Positions 32,532 to 40,918 of a stretch of 64,000 nt of DNA are shown piece by piece (position 1 is the first letter of the stretch; the number at the start of each line of letters is the position of its first letter). The stretch covers positions 1 to 64,000 of the forward strand of contig JANNZM010000125.1 in the NCBI GenBank assembly GCA_031410595.1, read 5' to 3'. The position numbers and the translations under genes are program-made. The DNA comes from JANMCE01 sp031410595. GTDB taxonomy: Bacteria > Actinomycetota > Acidimicrobiia > Acidimicrobiales > Ilumatobacteraceae. Under the pieces are notes generated by a model that saw nothing but the letters and a program-made list of their open reading frames with translations, searched no databases and was not told the origin of the DNA.

Positions 32532-32969
32532 GTGAGAGTTTCAACCCGCGGGGACTATGCGTGTCGCGCCTTACTGTCGCTCGCCCTCCACGCGGATGAG
32601 AGTGGCCCGACCTCGGTCCGTGACATTGCCGAGCGCACCGGTCTTCCGCAGCCGTATCTTGAGCAAATTCTTCTGGCGTTGAAGGGTTCCGGTCTGGTCC
32701 GTTCGAAGCGAGGCGTCGGCGGAGGCTACGTATTGGCCCGCCCACCCGAAGAGATTCGCCTTTCCGACATCGTGAGCGCGGTCGACGGCCCGATCACCGT
32801 CGGTGACTTCGGCGAGCCCCACGCGAACGGCGCCTGCGACCACGAAGGCCAGTGCGTGCTGCTATCGGTGTGGTCGATGACCGGCAACCACATGCGCGAC
32901 CTGCTTGATGGCTTCACCCTCGCCGCCGTCCGCGACCAAGCAAGGGGCGATGCGGTCTTACCGCTCTGA
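32532..32969 (+). CDS. Rrf2-family transcriptional regulator
   Basis: A 145-residue Rrf2 protein starting VRVSTRGDYACRALLSLA. The winged helix is complete (TSVRDIAERTGLPQPYLEQI, LVRSKRGVGGGYVLARPPEE). Cysteines at residues 102 and 108 (ACDHEGQC) occupy the C-X5-C part of the Fe-S ligand region, but the third Cys of the IscR/NsrR pattern is a Trp here. Iron-sulfur or redox sensing is possible yet not assured. The GTG at 32532 is chosen over an upstream in-frame ATG because the extension overlaps the divergent gene and is not Rrf2-like. Confidence 0.85.
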   Translation: MRVSTRGDYACRALLSLALHADESGPTSVRDIAERTGLPQPYLEQILLALKGSGLVRSKRGVGGGYVLARPPEEIRLSDIVSAVDGPITVGDFGEPHANGACDHEGQCVLLSVWSMTGNHMRDLLDGFTLAAVRDQARGDAVLPL

Positions 32970-33018
32970 TTACCTCACTCGTTTCGCTCCGGCTCGTTCC
33001 TCGCCTCCCGCTACACGG

Positions 33019-33106
33019 CGCTCGGACTCGCTTCGCTCAGACAATGCTGCGAGCTTCGAGCCAACCATCAACTAGCGGGATTGTTTGAGCGAAGCGAGTC
33101 CGAGCG
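33019..33106. repeat. Palindromic dispersed repeat, copy A (27-bp arms)
   Basis: Two 27-nt arms, 33019-33045 and 33080-33106, are reverse complements with one mismatch, separated by 34 nt. The core is CTCGGACTCGCTTCGCTCA. The same core recurs at 39497-39521 and, degenerate, at 54578-54601, always between genes. Upstream of the right arm (read on the minus strand) the segment CTCGCTACCGCTC is also shared with the other copies. This looks like a REP/MITE-type family. It sits between rrf2 and the convergent rluD gene, where it could terminate both. Confidence 0.8.
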
Positions 33107-33146
33107 TTGCGCGAGCGGTAGCGAGCCAACCGAGGCAGTGTCACAG

Positions 33147-34058
33147 TCACGAGCACCTTTTCAGGACGCTTGCCATGTCGGCGGCGATGGGGGTGTCGAA
33201 CTCGACGATGCCGCCGGTGCCCGGGTGGGTGAAGGAGATGTGGTGGGCGTGCAGCATGGGTCGCTCGGCACCGGGTAACTCGCGACGGCGGCCGTACATG
33301 GCATCACCGACCACCGGGTGACCAATGCCGGTGAGATGGACCCGGATCTGATGGGTGCGACCGGTCTCGAGCCAGCAGTGCACCAGCGCCATTTCCTTGG
33401 GCTCGCGGTACCGCTCGATCACTTCATAGGTCGTGCGGGCCCACTTGCCGTCGGCCACAATCGCCATCTTGAGCGGGTCCTTCGGGCGCCGACCGATCGG
33501 CGCATCGATGGTTCCCGACGCATTCTCGGGGGTGCCCCACACGAGCGCGGCGTAGCGACGAGTAACGCTGTGCACGCTGAGTTGCTCGACCAGATGCTCG
33601 TAGGCGTGTTGGGTGCGCGCCACGATCATGAGTCCGGAGGTGCCCTTGTCGAGGCGATGCACGATGCCGGGACGAATCGGTTCGCCAACGTCACGAATCT
33701 CAGGGAAGTGATGCAGGAGCGCGTGCACCAGCGTGCCGCCATCATGGCCGGGAGCGGGATGCACGACGAGGCCATCCTGCTTGTTGATGACGATGACCTG
33801 CTCGTCGGCGTAGATGATGTCGAGCGCAATGGTCGGGTCCCCAACCAGTTGCGCGGCTGCGGTCGGACCGGCTTCGGGTACGTCGACCTGCTGGCCCTCG
33901 ACCAGGCGCAGCTTGCCCGAGAGTTCGACTTTGCCGTCTACCAGAACCGTGCCGGAGGCGACCACCTCGGCCGCCTCGGTCCGGCTTCGACCGGTGATCA
34001 TGGCCACAATGCGATCCAGACGCTCACCCGCGAGGGATGAGGGGATTTCTTCGATCAT
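33147..34058 (-). CDS. rluD: RluD-like 23S rRNA pseudouridine synthase
   Basis: A 303-residue RluA-family pseudouridine synthase. An N-terminal S4-like domain (SSLAGERLDRIVAMITG, VVASGTVLVDGK) precedes the catalytic domain with GIVHRLDKGTSGLMIVA, which holds the catalytic Asp, then KKRYAALVWG-like RRYAALVWGTP and ETGRTHQIRVHL. The start at 34058 overlaps the lspA stop by 4 nt; 34 upstream codons are rejected. It is the last gene of the long division-cluster transcript unit and is followed by repeat copy A. Site specificity (RluD-type 1911/1915/1917) is by family default. Confidence 0.9.
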   Translation of the reverse strand: MIEEIPSSLAGERLDRIVAMITGRSRTEAAEVVASGTVLVDGKVELSGKLRLVEGQQVDVPEAGPTAAAQLVGDPTIALDIIYADEQVIVINKQDGLVVHPAPGHDGGTLVHALLHHFPEIRDVGEPIRPGIVHRLDKGTSGLMIVARTQHAYEHLVEQLSVHSVTRRYAALVWGTPENASGTIDAPIGRRPKDPLKMAIVADGKWARTTYEVIERYREPKEMALVHCWLETGRTHQIRVHLTGIGHPVVGDAMYGRRRELPGAERPMLHAHHISFTHPGTGGIVEFDTPIAADMASVLKRCS

Positions 34059-34585
34059 GGGTTGCTCTTCAGCCGACGTCCGTGACGCCAGGACTCGAGG
34101 AGGAGCAGGATTGCCCCTACGACCACGCCCATATCGGCGACGTTGAATGCCGGCCACCAACGGAAGTCGATGAAGTCAACGACGTGGCCCGACAGCAATC
34201 CGCCCTTGGCTCGGAACAGGCGGTCAGCGACGTTGCCGATAGCACCACCTATCACGAGACCCGTGGCCACTGTGCCCAGCGGCGAATGCTTGGAGCGCAA
34301 CGACCACCCGAGGGCACCAACGACGAGCAGAGCGAGCAAGGCGATGATGGGACCCTTGCCCTGACCCTTGGAAAAGGCCATGCCGCTGTTGTACCGAAGG
34401 GTCCAGTGCAGAGTCCACAGGACATGGCGGGGCTGCTCGTCGGCCAGTGAATGCAGCGCCCAGGCTTTGGTCAGCTGATCGACGGCAAGGATGGCCGCTG
34501 CCACCGCACCGGCCACGACAAACCGTCGTGTCGGGCGGGTACCGACCGCAGGCGCGGCGGTGGCCGCAACGGCATGTTCCATCAT
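34055..34585 (-). CDS. lspA: Lipoprotein signal peptidase LspA
   Basis: Signal peptidase II, 176 residues with four membrane segments, cleaves prolipoproteins. The catalytic aspartates are in GNVADRLF and FNVADMGVVVG; LRYNSGMAFS and the first-helix AVDQLTKAWAL are also typical. The ATG at 34585 overlaps the upstream stop by 4 nt (ATGA); the next codon is also ATG. It lies between the DksA-like gene and rluD, a common actinobacterial order. Confidence 0.94.
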   Translation of the reverse strand: MMEHAVAATAAPAVGTRPTRRFVVAGAVAAAILAVDQLTKAWALHSLADEQPRHVLWTLHWTLRYNSGMAFSKGQGKGPIIALLALLVVGALGWSLRSKHSPLGTVATGLVIGGAIGNVADRLFRAKGGLLSGHVVDFIDFRWWPAFNVADMGVVVGAILLLLESWRHGRRLKSNP

Positions 34586-35286
34586 CGATTCGAGCCGAGG
34601 CCGCCGACCTTTTCCTGCACCAGTTCGGTCGCCCACGGAATCGCTTCGAGGCGTTCCTTCGGGATGGGCTGGCCCGAAATTCGCGAGTAGCCATACGACT
34701 TGTCATCGATCCGCAACAGCGCAGCATCGATGTCGGAAACCATCTGGCGAGCCTGCGCCGACAACGCCAAATCGCGATCACGCTCGGCCGACAGGCTGTC
34801 GCCCTCACCTGATTCCTCATCGAACTGCACATCGCCCGGGTCGAGGTCCTCCATCAGCGAGGCCGCTTCGCCTTCGAGACGGTCGGCCTGACCCACCAGG
34901 CTGGCCCGCTCCTCGAGCAGCAGGATGCGCTGCGCGGCCAGGAACTTGGTGTCGAAGTCAGATGCCTTGCGGACGTGGGGCGGGGGCTTTGGAACAACCT
35001 TGCGAACAGGCGGAGGCGGCGGGGCAGCCTTGGTGACGACGACCTTGGCGGGCGCTGCCGTCACCGGAGCGGGCTTCGTCTTTTCCGCCGCAACCTTGGC
35101 CTTGGCCTTGGCCGGAGCCGGTGCGGTCTTCGTGGCTACCGGCTTGGTTTGTGCCGCAGGCCTGGCCGTGGCGGCAGGCTTTGCCGTCGCCGACTTGGCC
35201 GGAGCCGCGACGCTGGCGGCAGGGGCCTTCGCAGCTGCTTTCTTCGGTGACGCGGAGGCGGTTGCTTTCGCCGGGGGCTTCGCCAT
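34582..35286 (-). CDS. DksA/TraR-like protein lacking the zinc cysteines, with Ala/Lys/Pro tail
   Basis: A 234-residue protein. Residues 1 to about 110 are an Ala/Lys/Pro-rich, histone-H1-like basic tail with no fold. Residues about 110-234 follow the DksA/TraR pattern: a coiled-coil hairpin, then DKSYGYSRISGQPIPKERL and AIPWATELVQEK. In zinc-binding relatives the stretch is YGYCxxCGxPI followed by CxxC; here the first pair is Ser residues and the second pair is lost. It may still bind RNA polymerase secondary channel or nucleic acid through the basic tail. Ribosome site AAAGGA precedes the ATG. Confidence 0.82.
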   Translation of the reverse strand: MAKPPAKATASASPKKAAAKAPAASVAAPAKSATAKPAATARPAAQTKPVATKTAPAPAKAKAKVAAEKTKPAPVTAAPAKVVVTKAAPPPPPVRKVVPKPPPHVRKASDFDTKFLAAQRILLLEERASLVGQADRLEGEAASLMEDLDPGDVQFDEESGEGDSLSAERDRDLALSAQARQMVSDIDAALLRIDDKSYGYSRISGQPIPKERLEAIPWATELVQEKVGGLGSNR

Positions 35287-35418
35287 GTTGTTTCGTCCTT
35301 TAGGCCGATGGAAGGCCGCACAAGTTAGCGGTTTCGGGTTCCGAGAACAACGCAGCCCGGCCGCTTGACCGCCATTTCCTGGTCGGCCGGTCGTTTTGCG
35401 CTGTACAGGGGTGACAGA
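35287..35418. other. Gap between ileS and the DksA-like gene with an inverted repeat
   Basis: A 132-nt gap. A perfect 7-bp inverted repeat CCGGCCG/CGGCCGG lies at 35357-35363 and 35384-35390. On the plus strand it is followed by TCGTTTT, on the minus strand by no T tract, so it is not a clear terminator of ileS. The gap probably carries a promoter for the dksA-like/lspA/rluD part, but none is convincing. Confidence 0.35.
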
Positions 35419-38400
35419 TTACGCCTTCTCCACCGCGATGTGCGGTTGCTCGGAGGCTTCATCCACGGTGGTCTGCAGGGAGGTCGCCAACGTCTCGGCC
35501 TTCACCTCGTTCTCATAGGCGGCGAGCGCGTCGAGCCACGGCCCCGAGGCGCTCACGGTCAACGAGATGCGATCGCTTACCTGCAGATCAGCGGCCTTGC
35601 GGGCCTGTTGAACGAGCCGAACCAAGTCGCGGGAGAGCCCTTCGCGCTCCAGTTCGGGCGTGAGAACGGTATCGAGGGTGACCACCCCGTCGCCGCTGCC
35701 GAGCACCGCGCTGTTCTCGGGGTCGGTCGGTACGAGCTGAAGGGTGTACTCGCCTTCTACCAGTTCGACGCCGCCGACCACGGGTCGCTCACGGGGCTTG
35801 AGTTCGTAGTCGCCCTTGCGGAACGCGCCCATGACTTTTTGCATACCGTCGCCCAGACGCGGACCAAGGGCAGCCGGAACGAGTTTGAGTTCGAACTTGG
35901 CGCCGGCGTTCACGTTCTGACTGAAGGCGACGCTCTTGACGTTCACTTCATCCTTGATGATCTCACCGAACGGCACCAACGCATCGGCGCCCGGACCGGT
36001 CACACTCAGCTGGGCGAGCGGCAGACGGACCCGCAGGTTGCGGGCCTTGCGCACGCTGGACGCAGCCGAGCACACGTCACGGGTGCGGTCCATGGCCTCC
36101 ACCAGCGCGGCGTCGGCCGACAGGTCGGAGGCCAACGGCCAGTCGGTGAGATGCACCGACGCTCCCCCGGTGAGCCCGGTGAAGACCTCTTCGGCGACCA
36201 GCGGAAGAAGCGGCGCAACGATCCGTGTCAGCACGTGCAGTGACGTGTAGAGCGTGTCGAACGCGTCGTGACTGTCGGCCGACGTGCCGCCCCAGAACCG
36301 GTCGCGACTGCGGCGGATGTACCAGTTGGTGAGTGCATCAAAGAACGACCGCACCGACGCGCATGCCGCGAAGAGGTCGTAGTGATCCATTGCTTCGGTG
36401 GTCTCCACCACGAGTTCGTGAAGCTTGGCGAGCACGTAGCGATCGAGCACACCGGTCTGATCGGTTCGGAAATGAGCCTGGTAGCCGCCCTCGGCCGAGT
36501 TGGCATACAGGGTGAAGAAGTACCACGTGTTCCACAGTGGCAGCATGACCTGGCGGACGCTGTCGCGGATGCCCTGCTCGGTCACGATGAGATCGCCGCC
36601 GCGCAGGATTGGTGACGACATGAGGAACCAGCGCATGGCGTCGGAGCCGTGCTTGTCGAACATCTCGTACGGGTCGGGATAGTTGCGCAGGCTCTTCGAC
36701 ATTTTTGCGCCGTCACTGCCGAGCACGATGCCGTGCGCCATGCAGGTGCGGAATGCCGGGCGGTCGAACAGCGCGGTGGCCAACACATGCATCGTGTAGA
36801 ACCAGCCGCGGGTTTGGCCGATGTACTCGACAATGAAATCGCCCGGGAAGTGGTCGTCGAACCAGGCCTGGTTCTCGAACGGGTAGTGCACCTGGGCGAA
36901 CGGCATGGAGCCGGACTCAAACCAGCAGTCGAGCACCTCGGGCACGCGTCGCATCATTGACTGCCCGCTTGGGTCATCGGGGTTGGGGCGCACGAGATCA
37001 TCGACCAGCGGGCGATGCAGATCGTTGATGGTGACGCCGAAATCGGCCTGCAGCTGTTCCACCGAGCCGTAGACGTCAATGCGGGGATAACGCGGGTCAT
37101 CGCTCTTCCACACCGGGATCGGTGAGCCCCAGAAACGGTTACGGCTGATGGACCAATCACGAGCGTTGGCCACCCACTTACCGAAGCTGCCTTCTTTCAC
37201 ATGCTCGGGAACCCAGGTGATCTCCTGATTGAGTTCAACCATGCGGTCCTTCACCTTGGTGACCTCCACGAACCATGAGCCGATGCCGCGGTAGACAAGC
37301 GCGGTGTTACACCGCCAGCAATGCGGGTAGGGGTGGTCGTAGCTGTCGAGCCGCACCAAGCGGCCTTCATCTCGCAGACGGCGCACGACCGGGGTGTTGG
37401 CCTCAAAGACCTGCAGCCCCTCGAAGTCGAGGACCTCGGCGGTGAAGCGGCACTGCGAGTCGACGGGCACGACGGTGTCGATGCCATGCGCCGCGCATAC
37501 GATCTGATCGTCTTCGCCGAAGCCGGGCGCCATGTGTACGACGCCGGTGCCATCTTCGGTGGTGACGAAATCGCCGAGCAGGATCCTGTGCGCGTTCGGG
37601 CGACCGACGAAGAAGCCGAACGGCGGCGTATACGAGCGCCCGGCCAGGTCAGTGCCGAGCACGGTTGCCGCCTGGTTATAGCCGTCAAGTTCTTTGGTGT
37701 AGCCGCCGAGACGAGCCTGGGCCAGGATGACCTTGTGGCCGTCTTTCTCCATGACGGCATACGTAACCTCGGGGCCTACAGCAGCGGCAAGGTTCGACGG
37801 CAGCGTCCACGGTGTGGTGGTCCAGATCCAAAGGTCCTCACCGGTTTCCAAGGGGAAAGCAACGGTGACGGCCGGGTCCTGGCGGTTCTTGTAGACGTCG
37901 TCCATGCGCGTCTCGGTGTTCGACAACGGCGTCTCGCAACGGAAACAGTACGGCAGCACCTTGAAGCCCTCATACACAAGGCCCTTGTCCCAAAGGGTCT
38001 TGAAGGCCCACATGACCGACTCCATGTACGGGAGATCGAGGGTCTTATAGCCATGTTCAAAATCGACCCACCGCGCCTGACGGGTGACGTAGCGCTCCCA
38101 CTCGTCGGTATAGCGCAGCACGCTTTCGCGGCATGCAGCGTTGAATGCGTACACCCCCATGTCGACGATCTCGGAACGATGCTGCAGGCCGAGCTGCTTT
38201 TCAGCTTCCACCTCGGCGGGGAGACCGTGACAGTCCCAACCGAAGACGCGCTCAACTCGCTTGCCGCGCATGGTCTGATAACGCGGCACCACGTCTTTCA
38301 CATAGCCGGTGAGCAGATGTCCGTAGTGGGGCAGCCCGTTGGCAAACGGCGGGCCGTCATAGAACACATACTCGTTGTCACCCTTGGTGCCGGTAGGTCG

Positions 38401-38517
38401 CTGCTCGACCGACGCCACGAAGGTGCGGTCGGCGGCCCAGCGGTCAAGCACCCGATGCTCGATGCTCGGGAACGACGCCTGGGCATCAACGGTGGGGTAC
38501 GCGGTGGGTTCGGTCAT
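35419..38517 (-). CDS. ileS: Isoleucyl-tRNA synthetase IleS (eukaryote-like type)
   Basis: A class I synthetase of 1032 residues that charges tRNA-Ile. The ATP motif HIGH appears as HYGH near residue 62 (GLPHYGHLLTG) and the KMSKS loop as KMSKSLRNYPDP near 604. The editing domain (TTPWTLPSN, DGTGVVHMAPGFGEDD) and the zinc-like YPHCWRCNTALVYRG are present. The HYGH form, extended length and long C-terminal extension match the eukaryote-like (type 2) IleS typical of many actinobacteria and relatively insensitive to mupirocin. The start at 38517 follows AGGAGA; 16 upstream codons are rejected. No T-box leader motif was seen. Confidence 0.95.
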   Translation of the reverse strand: MTEPTAYPTVDAQASFPSIEHRVLDRWAADRTFVASVEQRPTGTKGDNEYVFYDGPPFANGLPHYGHLLTGYVKDVVPRYQTMRGKRVERVFGWDCHGLPAEVEAEKQLGLQHRSEIVDMGVYAFNAACRESVLRYTDEWERYVTRQARWVDFEHGYKTLDLPYMESVMWAFKTLWDKGLVYEGFKVLPYCFRCETPLSNTETRMDDVYKNRQDPAVTVAFPLETGEDLWIWTTTPWTLPSNLAAAVGPEVTYAVMEKDGHKVILAQARLGGYTKELDGYNQAATVLGTDLAGRSYTPPFGFFVGRPNAHRILLGDFVTTEDGTGVVHMAPGFGEDDQIVCAAHGIDTVVPVDSQCRFTAEVLDFEGLQVFEANTPVVRRLRDEGRLVRLDSYDHPYPHCWRCNTALVYRGIGSWFVEVTKVKDRMVELNQEITWVPEHVKEGSFGKWVANARDWSISRNRFWGSPIPVWKSDDPRYPRIDVYGSVEQLQADFGVTINDLHRPLVDDLVRPNPDDPSGQSMMRRVPEVLDCWFESGSMPFAQVHYPFENQAWFDDHFPGDFIVEYIGQTRGWFYTMHVLATALFDRPAFRTCMAHGIVLGSDGAKMSKSLRNYPDPYEMFDKHGSDAMRWFLMSSPILRGGDLIVTEQGIRDSVRQVMLPLWNTWYFFTLYANSAEGGYQAHFRTDQTGVLDRYVLAKLHELVVETTEAMDHYDLFAACASVRSFFDALTNWYIRRSRDRFWGGTSADSHDAFDTLYTSLHVLTRIVAPLLPLVAEEVFTGLTGGASVHLTDWPLASDLSADAALVEAMDRTRDVCSAASSVRKARNLRVRLPLAQLSVTGPGADALVPFGEIIKDEVNVKSVAFSQNVNAGAKFELKLVPAALGPRLGDGMQKVMGAFRKGDYELKPRERPVVGGVELVEGEYTLQLVPTDPENSAVLGSGDGVVTLDTVLTPELEREGLSRDLVRLVQQARKAADLQVSDRISLTVSASGPWLDALAAYENEVKAETLATSLQTTVDEASEQPHIAVEKA

Positions 38518-38628
38518 CGAAGGGTCTCCTGGCGCGCGAGCACGTTCGCCTGCGGTCACGGGCATGGTAACCGGCGATCTGTTGTGGATGCCTCCCGAAT
38601 CGCGGCCGGGCGGCGAGAACGGGCTCGG

Positions 38629-39387
38629 TTAGACGGCCCGCCACGGATCGGTGAGTGGAACTTCACCGGTGGGATGACTGTCGCCGGCCTCATCGAGTTC
38701 GGCCGAGTCGCTGAGCCGAAGGGGCGGCGCGGCAAAGGACTCGTCGTGGTGATCGTCGATGGCATCATCGTGCTGGTCGCCCAGGAACGCGGCCGGTGCA
38801 GAGGTAGCCGGCGCCGGTCGGTACGACAGCGTGCCGAGCCCCTCGGGCGAGCGAAGCAGGCGCTGCAGTGACTCGATGACGGCAGCAACCCGTTCGCGCT
38901 CGGCCACGATGCGCTCGTTCAACCCGTCAACCTCGGTGGACAGCGACGCCTTGCGCTCCTTCAAGGTGCGCAACTCGCTCTCCATGTGTGACGTGGCCAT
39001 CAATTCGGCCTGGCGGATCATTTCGGTCGAGCGGGCCTCGGAGTCGGCGATCATCGACTTGGATCGCGAGTCCGCGTCGGCCAGGGTGGCGTCGGCCGAT
39101 TTCTGCGCATCGGCCACGGCTGCGTCAGCAGTGCGTTGCGCCATGAGCAACGTCTTGGAGATGACGTCGGTATCGGCGCTGCCCATGGCCGCCGGCTCGC
39201 GAGCGGATAGTTCCTGCACGCGGGCCATCGCGGCGCGAGCGCGCGCATCGGACGCTACGAGGTGCGAACGCATCTCATCGACGGCGGCGCCCACCCGCGA
39301 AAGGAAGGACTTCACCTGTTCGGGGTCATACCCCTTGCGCACCTGATCGAACTCGATGCCGTTTATCGCCTGCGAACTCAGCTCCAT
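38629..39387 (-). CDS. divIVA: DivIVA/Wag31-like polar growth protein
   Basis: A 252-residue DivIVA-domain protein. The N-terminal membrane-curvature domain reads GIEFDQVRKGYDPEQVKSFL, followed by a long coiled coil (about residues 30-180: EMRSHLVASDARARAAMARV and so on) and an acidic, disordered tail. DivIVA proteins sit at cell poles or septa and recruit cell-wall synthesis. Its position after ftsZ, yggS and sepF supports that role. It is separated from sepF by the repeat-filled 276-nt gap at 39388-39663. Confidence 0.92.
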   Translation of the reverse strand: MELSSQAINGIEFDQVRKGYDPEQVKSFLSRVGAAVDEMRSHLVASDARARAAMARVQELSAREPAAMGSADTDVISKTLLMAQRTADAAVADAQKSADATLADADSRSKSMIADSEARSTEMIRQAELMATSHMESELRTLKERKASLSTEVDGLNERIVAERERVAAVIESLQRLLRSPEGLGTLSYRPAPATSAPAAFLGDQHDDAIDDHHDESFAAPPLRLSDSAELDEAGDSHPTGEVPLTDPWRAV

Positions 39388-39663
39388 CTCACCATGTTAG
39401 AACGCACACGATCACCAACTGCGCTTTCTCGCACATTTAGCTACTTCGCTTCTCGCTACCCTTCATGCCTCGTTCGGTCGCTACCGCTCCGTCTCTCTCG
39501 GACTCGCTTCGCTCAGACAATCGAGGAAGCACTAGCAGGGAAGGCCTGCACGATTGCCGAGCGGAGGTTCGAGAATGAGCGCCACGAGCGACGATGAGCG
39601 AAAAGGAGCGGTAGCGACCAAGCGAAGCCAATCAGGTAGCGAGAAGCGAAGTAGAGACGCGTT
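39388..39663. other. Repeat-filled gap between sepF and divIVA
   Basis: 276 nt without a gene. The bulk is occupied by repeat copy B (39441-39654), an imperfect inverted repeat. The remaining bases upstream of divIVA hold AT-richer sequence (TTAGCTAC, CTCGCACATTT) that may be the divIVA promoter, but no clear element pair is evident. Confidence 0.5.
39441..39654. repeat. Palindromic dispersed repeat, copy B
   Basis: Two 50-nt arms face each other: 39441-39460 matches the reverse complement of 39635-39654 over 20 nt without mismatch, and 39476-39490 matches 39605-39619 over 15 nt without mismatch; the 15 nt between these blocks are poorly matched on both sides but equal in length. Inside the left arm lies the family core CTCGGACTCGCTTCGCTCA (39497-39521), identical over 25 nt to copy A. 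The symmetrical layout indicates an element rather than chance. Confidence 0.8.
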
Positions 39664-40218
39664 CTACTCGTCGGACTCGGACATCATGCGACGTTCTTCG
39701 GCCGACACGGAGGCATTGACCGGTGTGAGCAGATACACGCCGCTCCCGACCTTTTCCATGGCGCCGCCCAGGCCGTAGCAAAGGCCACTGGCGAAGTCGA
39801 TGAGGCGACGGGAGGTGTCACGCTCGACCCCTTCGAGATTCATGATGACGGGTTGTCCGTCCTTGAAGCGGTCGGCGATTTCCTGGGCCTGGTTGAAGCT
39901 GCTGGGGCGAATGGTTTGCGGCCGTGGGTTGGCACTGGCGGGAACGGGGCGCACGGCAGAACCCTGGGCGCGTCGCGCCGGAGGATTGTCGAAATCAACG
40001 TGGGGTCGGGGGTTCACTTCCCGCTCACGCTCGGGACGGCCTGATGCGGTGCGTGTCACCATGGTACGGACAGCGCCGCTGTCCATGGGATCGGCGGTGT
40101 GTTGGGGACGAGGGACGCGACCGATTGGCCGCTCAGGCTCGTACGGTGCGTCATAGTCGTCGTAAGCATCTTCCGGGCCTAACCCGAGGTAGCTCATGGC
40201 CTTCTTGAACGCGGACAT
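39664..40218 (-). CDS. sepF: Cell division protein SepF
   Basis: SepF links FtsZ filaments to the membrane, replacing FtsA in actinobacteria. The 184-residue protein has an N-terminal amphipathic helix (MSAFKKAMSYLGLG) for membrane binding, a long disordered linker rich in Pro/Arg, and the C-terminal SepF domain (about residues 95-175) with FKDGQPVIMNLEG, LIDFASGLCYGLGG and VYLLTPVN. The ribosome site GGGAGG is strong. It lies two genes after ftsZ, the usual place. Confidence 0.95.
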   Translation of the reverse strand: MSAFKKAMSYLGLGPEDAYDDYDAPYEPERPIGRVPRPQHTADPMDSGAVRTMVTRTASGRPEREREVNPRPHVDFDNPPARRAQGSAVRPVPASANPRPQTIRPSSFNQAQEIADRFKDGQPVIMNLEGVERDTSRRLIDFASGLCYGLGGAMEKVGSGVYLLTPVNASVSAEERRMMSESDE

Positions 40219-40242
40219 GCATACCCTCCCTTTTCTCCTACG

Positions 40243-40908
40243 TTAGTTGTTACGGGGGTGAATTCTGGGACGGTCGCCAAAAAGGGCGCTGCCAACGCGG
40301 ACCATGGTGGCACCCTCACGCACCGCGATCTCAAGATCGCCGGACATTCCCATCGAACATTCGGAGAGTTCCATGCGGTCGGCGGTGGCGCGAAGCCACC
40401 GAAATCCGGTGGCGATCTCGGCTGGTTCCCCGGCCTTGCCCACGGTCATGAGACCAACGACGTCGAGGCCCGCGGTGCGGCTGTAGGCCACCAACGCATC
40501 GGCTTGATCCATCGGGCACCCGCCCTTTTGCGGTTCCTCAGTCACGTTGACCTGCACGAAGGCCCGAGCCCCGGGGACTCGCTTGGCCAGGGTGTCCACC
40601 AGACTGGTGCGGTCGATGCTCTGCCACACGTCGACCACGGATGCCAGGGAGGCCACCTTGTTGGTCTGCAAGCGACCGATGAAATGCACTCGTAGCCCAG
40701 TTGGCCTGACCGGCTGAAGTTTGGCGATGAGCTCCTGCGCGTAGTTCTCTCCGACGTCGTGCAGCCCGAGATCACCGGCGATGGCGAGCGCCTCAGGCCC
40801 GAAGCCTTTTGTGACGGCCAAAATCTTCACATCGTGGCCGCCAGCGGCATCGAGGCGCGCCCGCACCGCTGCGAGTCGGTCGGCAACCAGTTGTGGATGA
40901 AGCGTCAC
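40243..40908 (-). CDS. PLP homeostasis protein YggS/PROSC family
   Basis: A 221-residue fold-type III barrel that binds pyridoxal phosphate and helps control its pool. The PLP lysine is in KILAVTKGFG near residue 33; GENYAQEL, HFIGRLQTNK and SMGMSGDLEIAVREGATMVRVGSALFG are the conserved segments. It overlaps nothing but is tightly placed between ftsZ (10 nt) and sepF (24 nt), the common arrangement in actinobacteria. Confidence 0.94.
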   Translation of the reverse strand: MTLHPQLVADRLAAVRARLDAAGGHDVKILAVTKGFGPEALAIAGDLGLHDVGENYAQELIAKLQPVRPTGLRVHFIGRLQTNKVASLASVVDVWQSIDRTSLVDTLAKRVPGARAFVQVNVTEEPQKGGCPMDQADALVAYSRTAGLDVVGLMTVGKAGEPAEIATGFRWLRATADRMELSECSMGMSGDLEIAVREGATMVRVGSALFGDRPRIHPRNN

Positions 40909-40918
40909 GAACAGCGGT

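Noticed and set aside
31556..32599. A 347-codon plus-strand frame
   Set aside because: It is the antisense of the phosphodiesterase gene, with His/Gly/Arg-rich composition typical of high-GC shadow frames.
38518..38628. Possible T-box leader of ileS
   Set aside because: Actinobacterial ileS genes can have short T-boxes, but the conserved T-box sequence with its GGUACCGCG part was not found in the 111-nt leader; only a weak GGTTAC/GTGACC pair is present.
37321..38871. A 516-codon plus-strand frame
   Set aside because: It runs antisense to ileS and divIVA, both of which have clear motifs; there is no family signature in the plus-strand translation.
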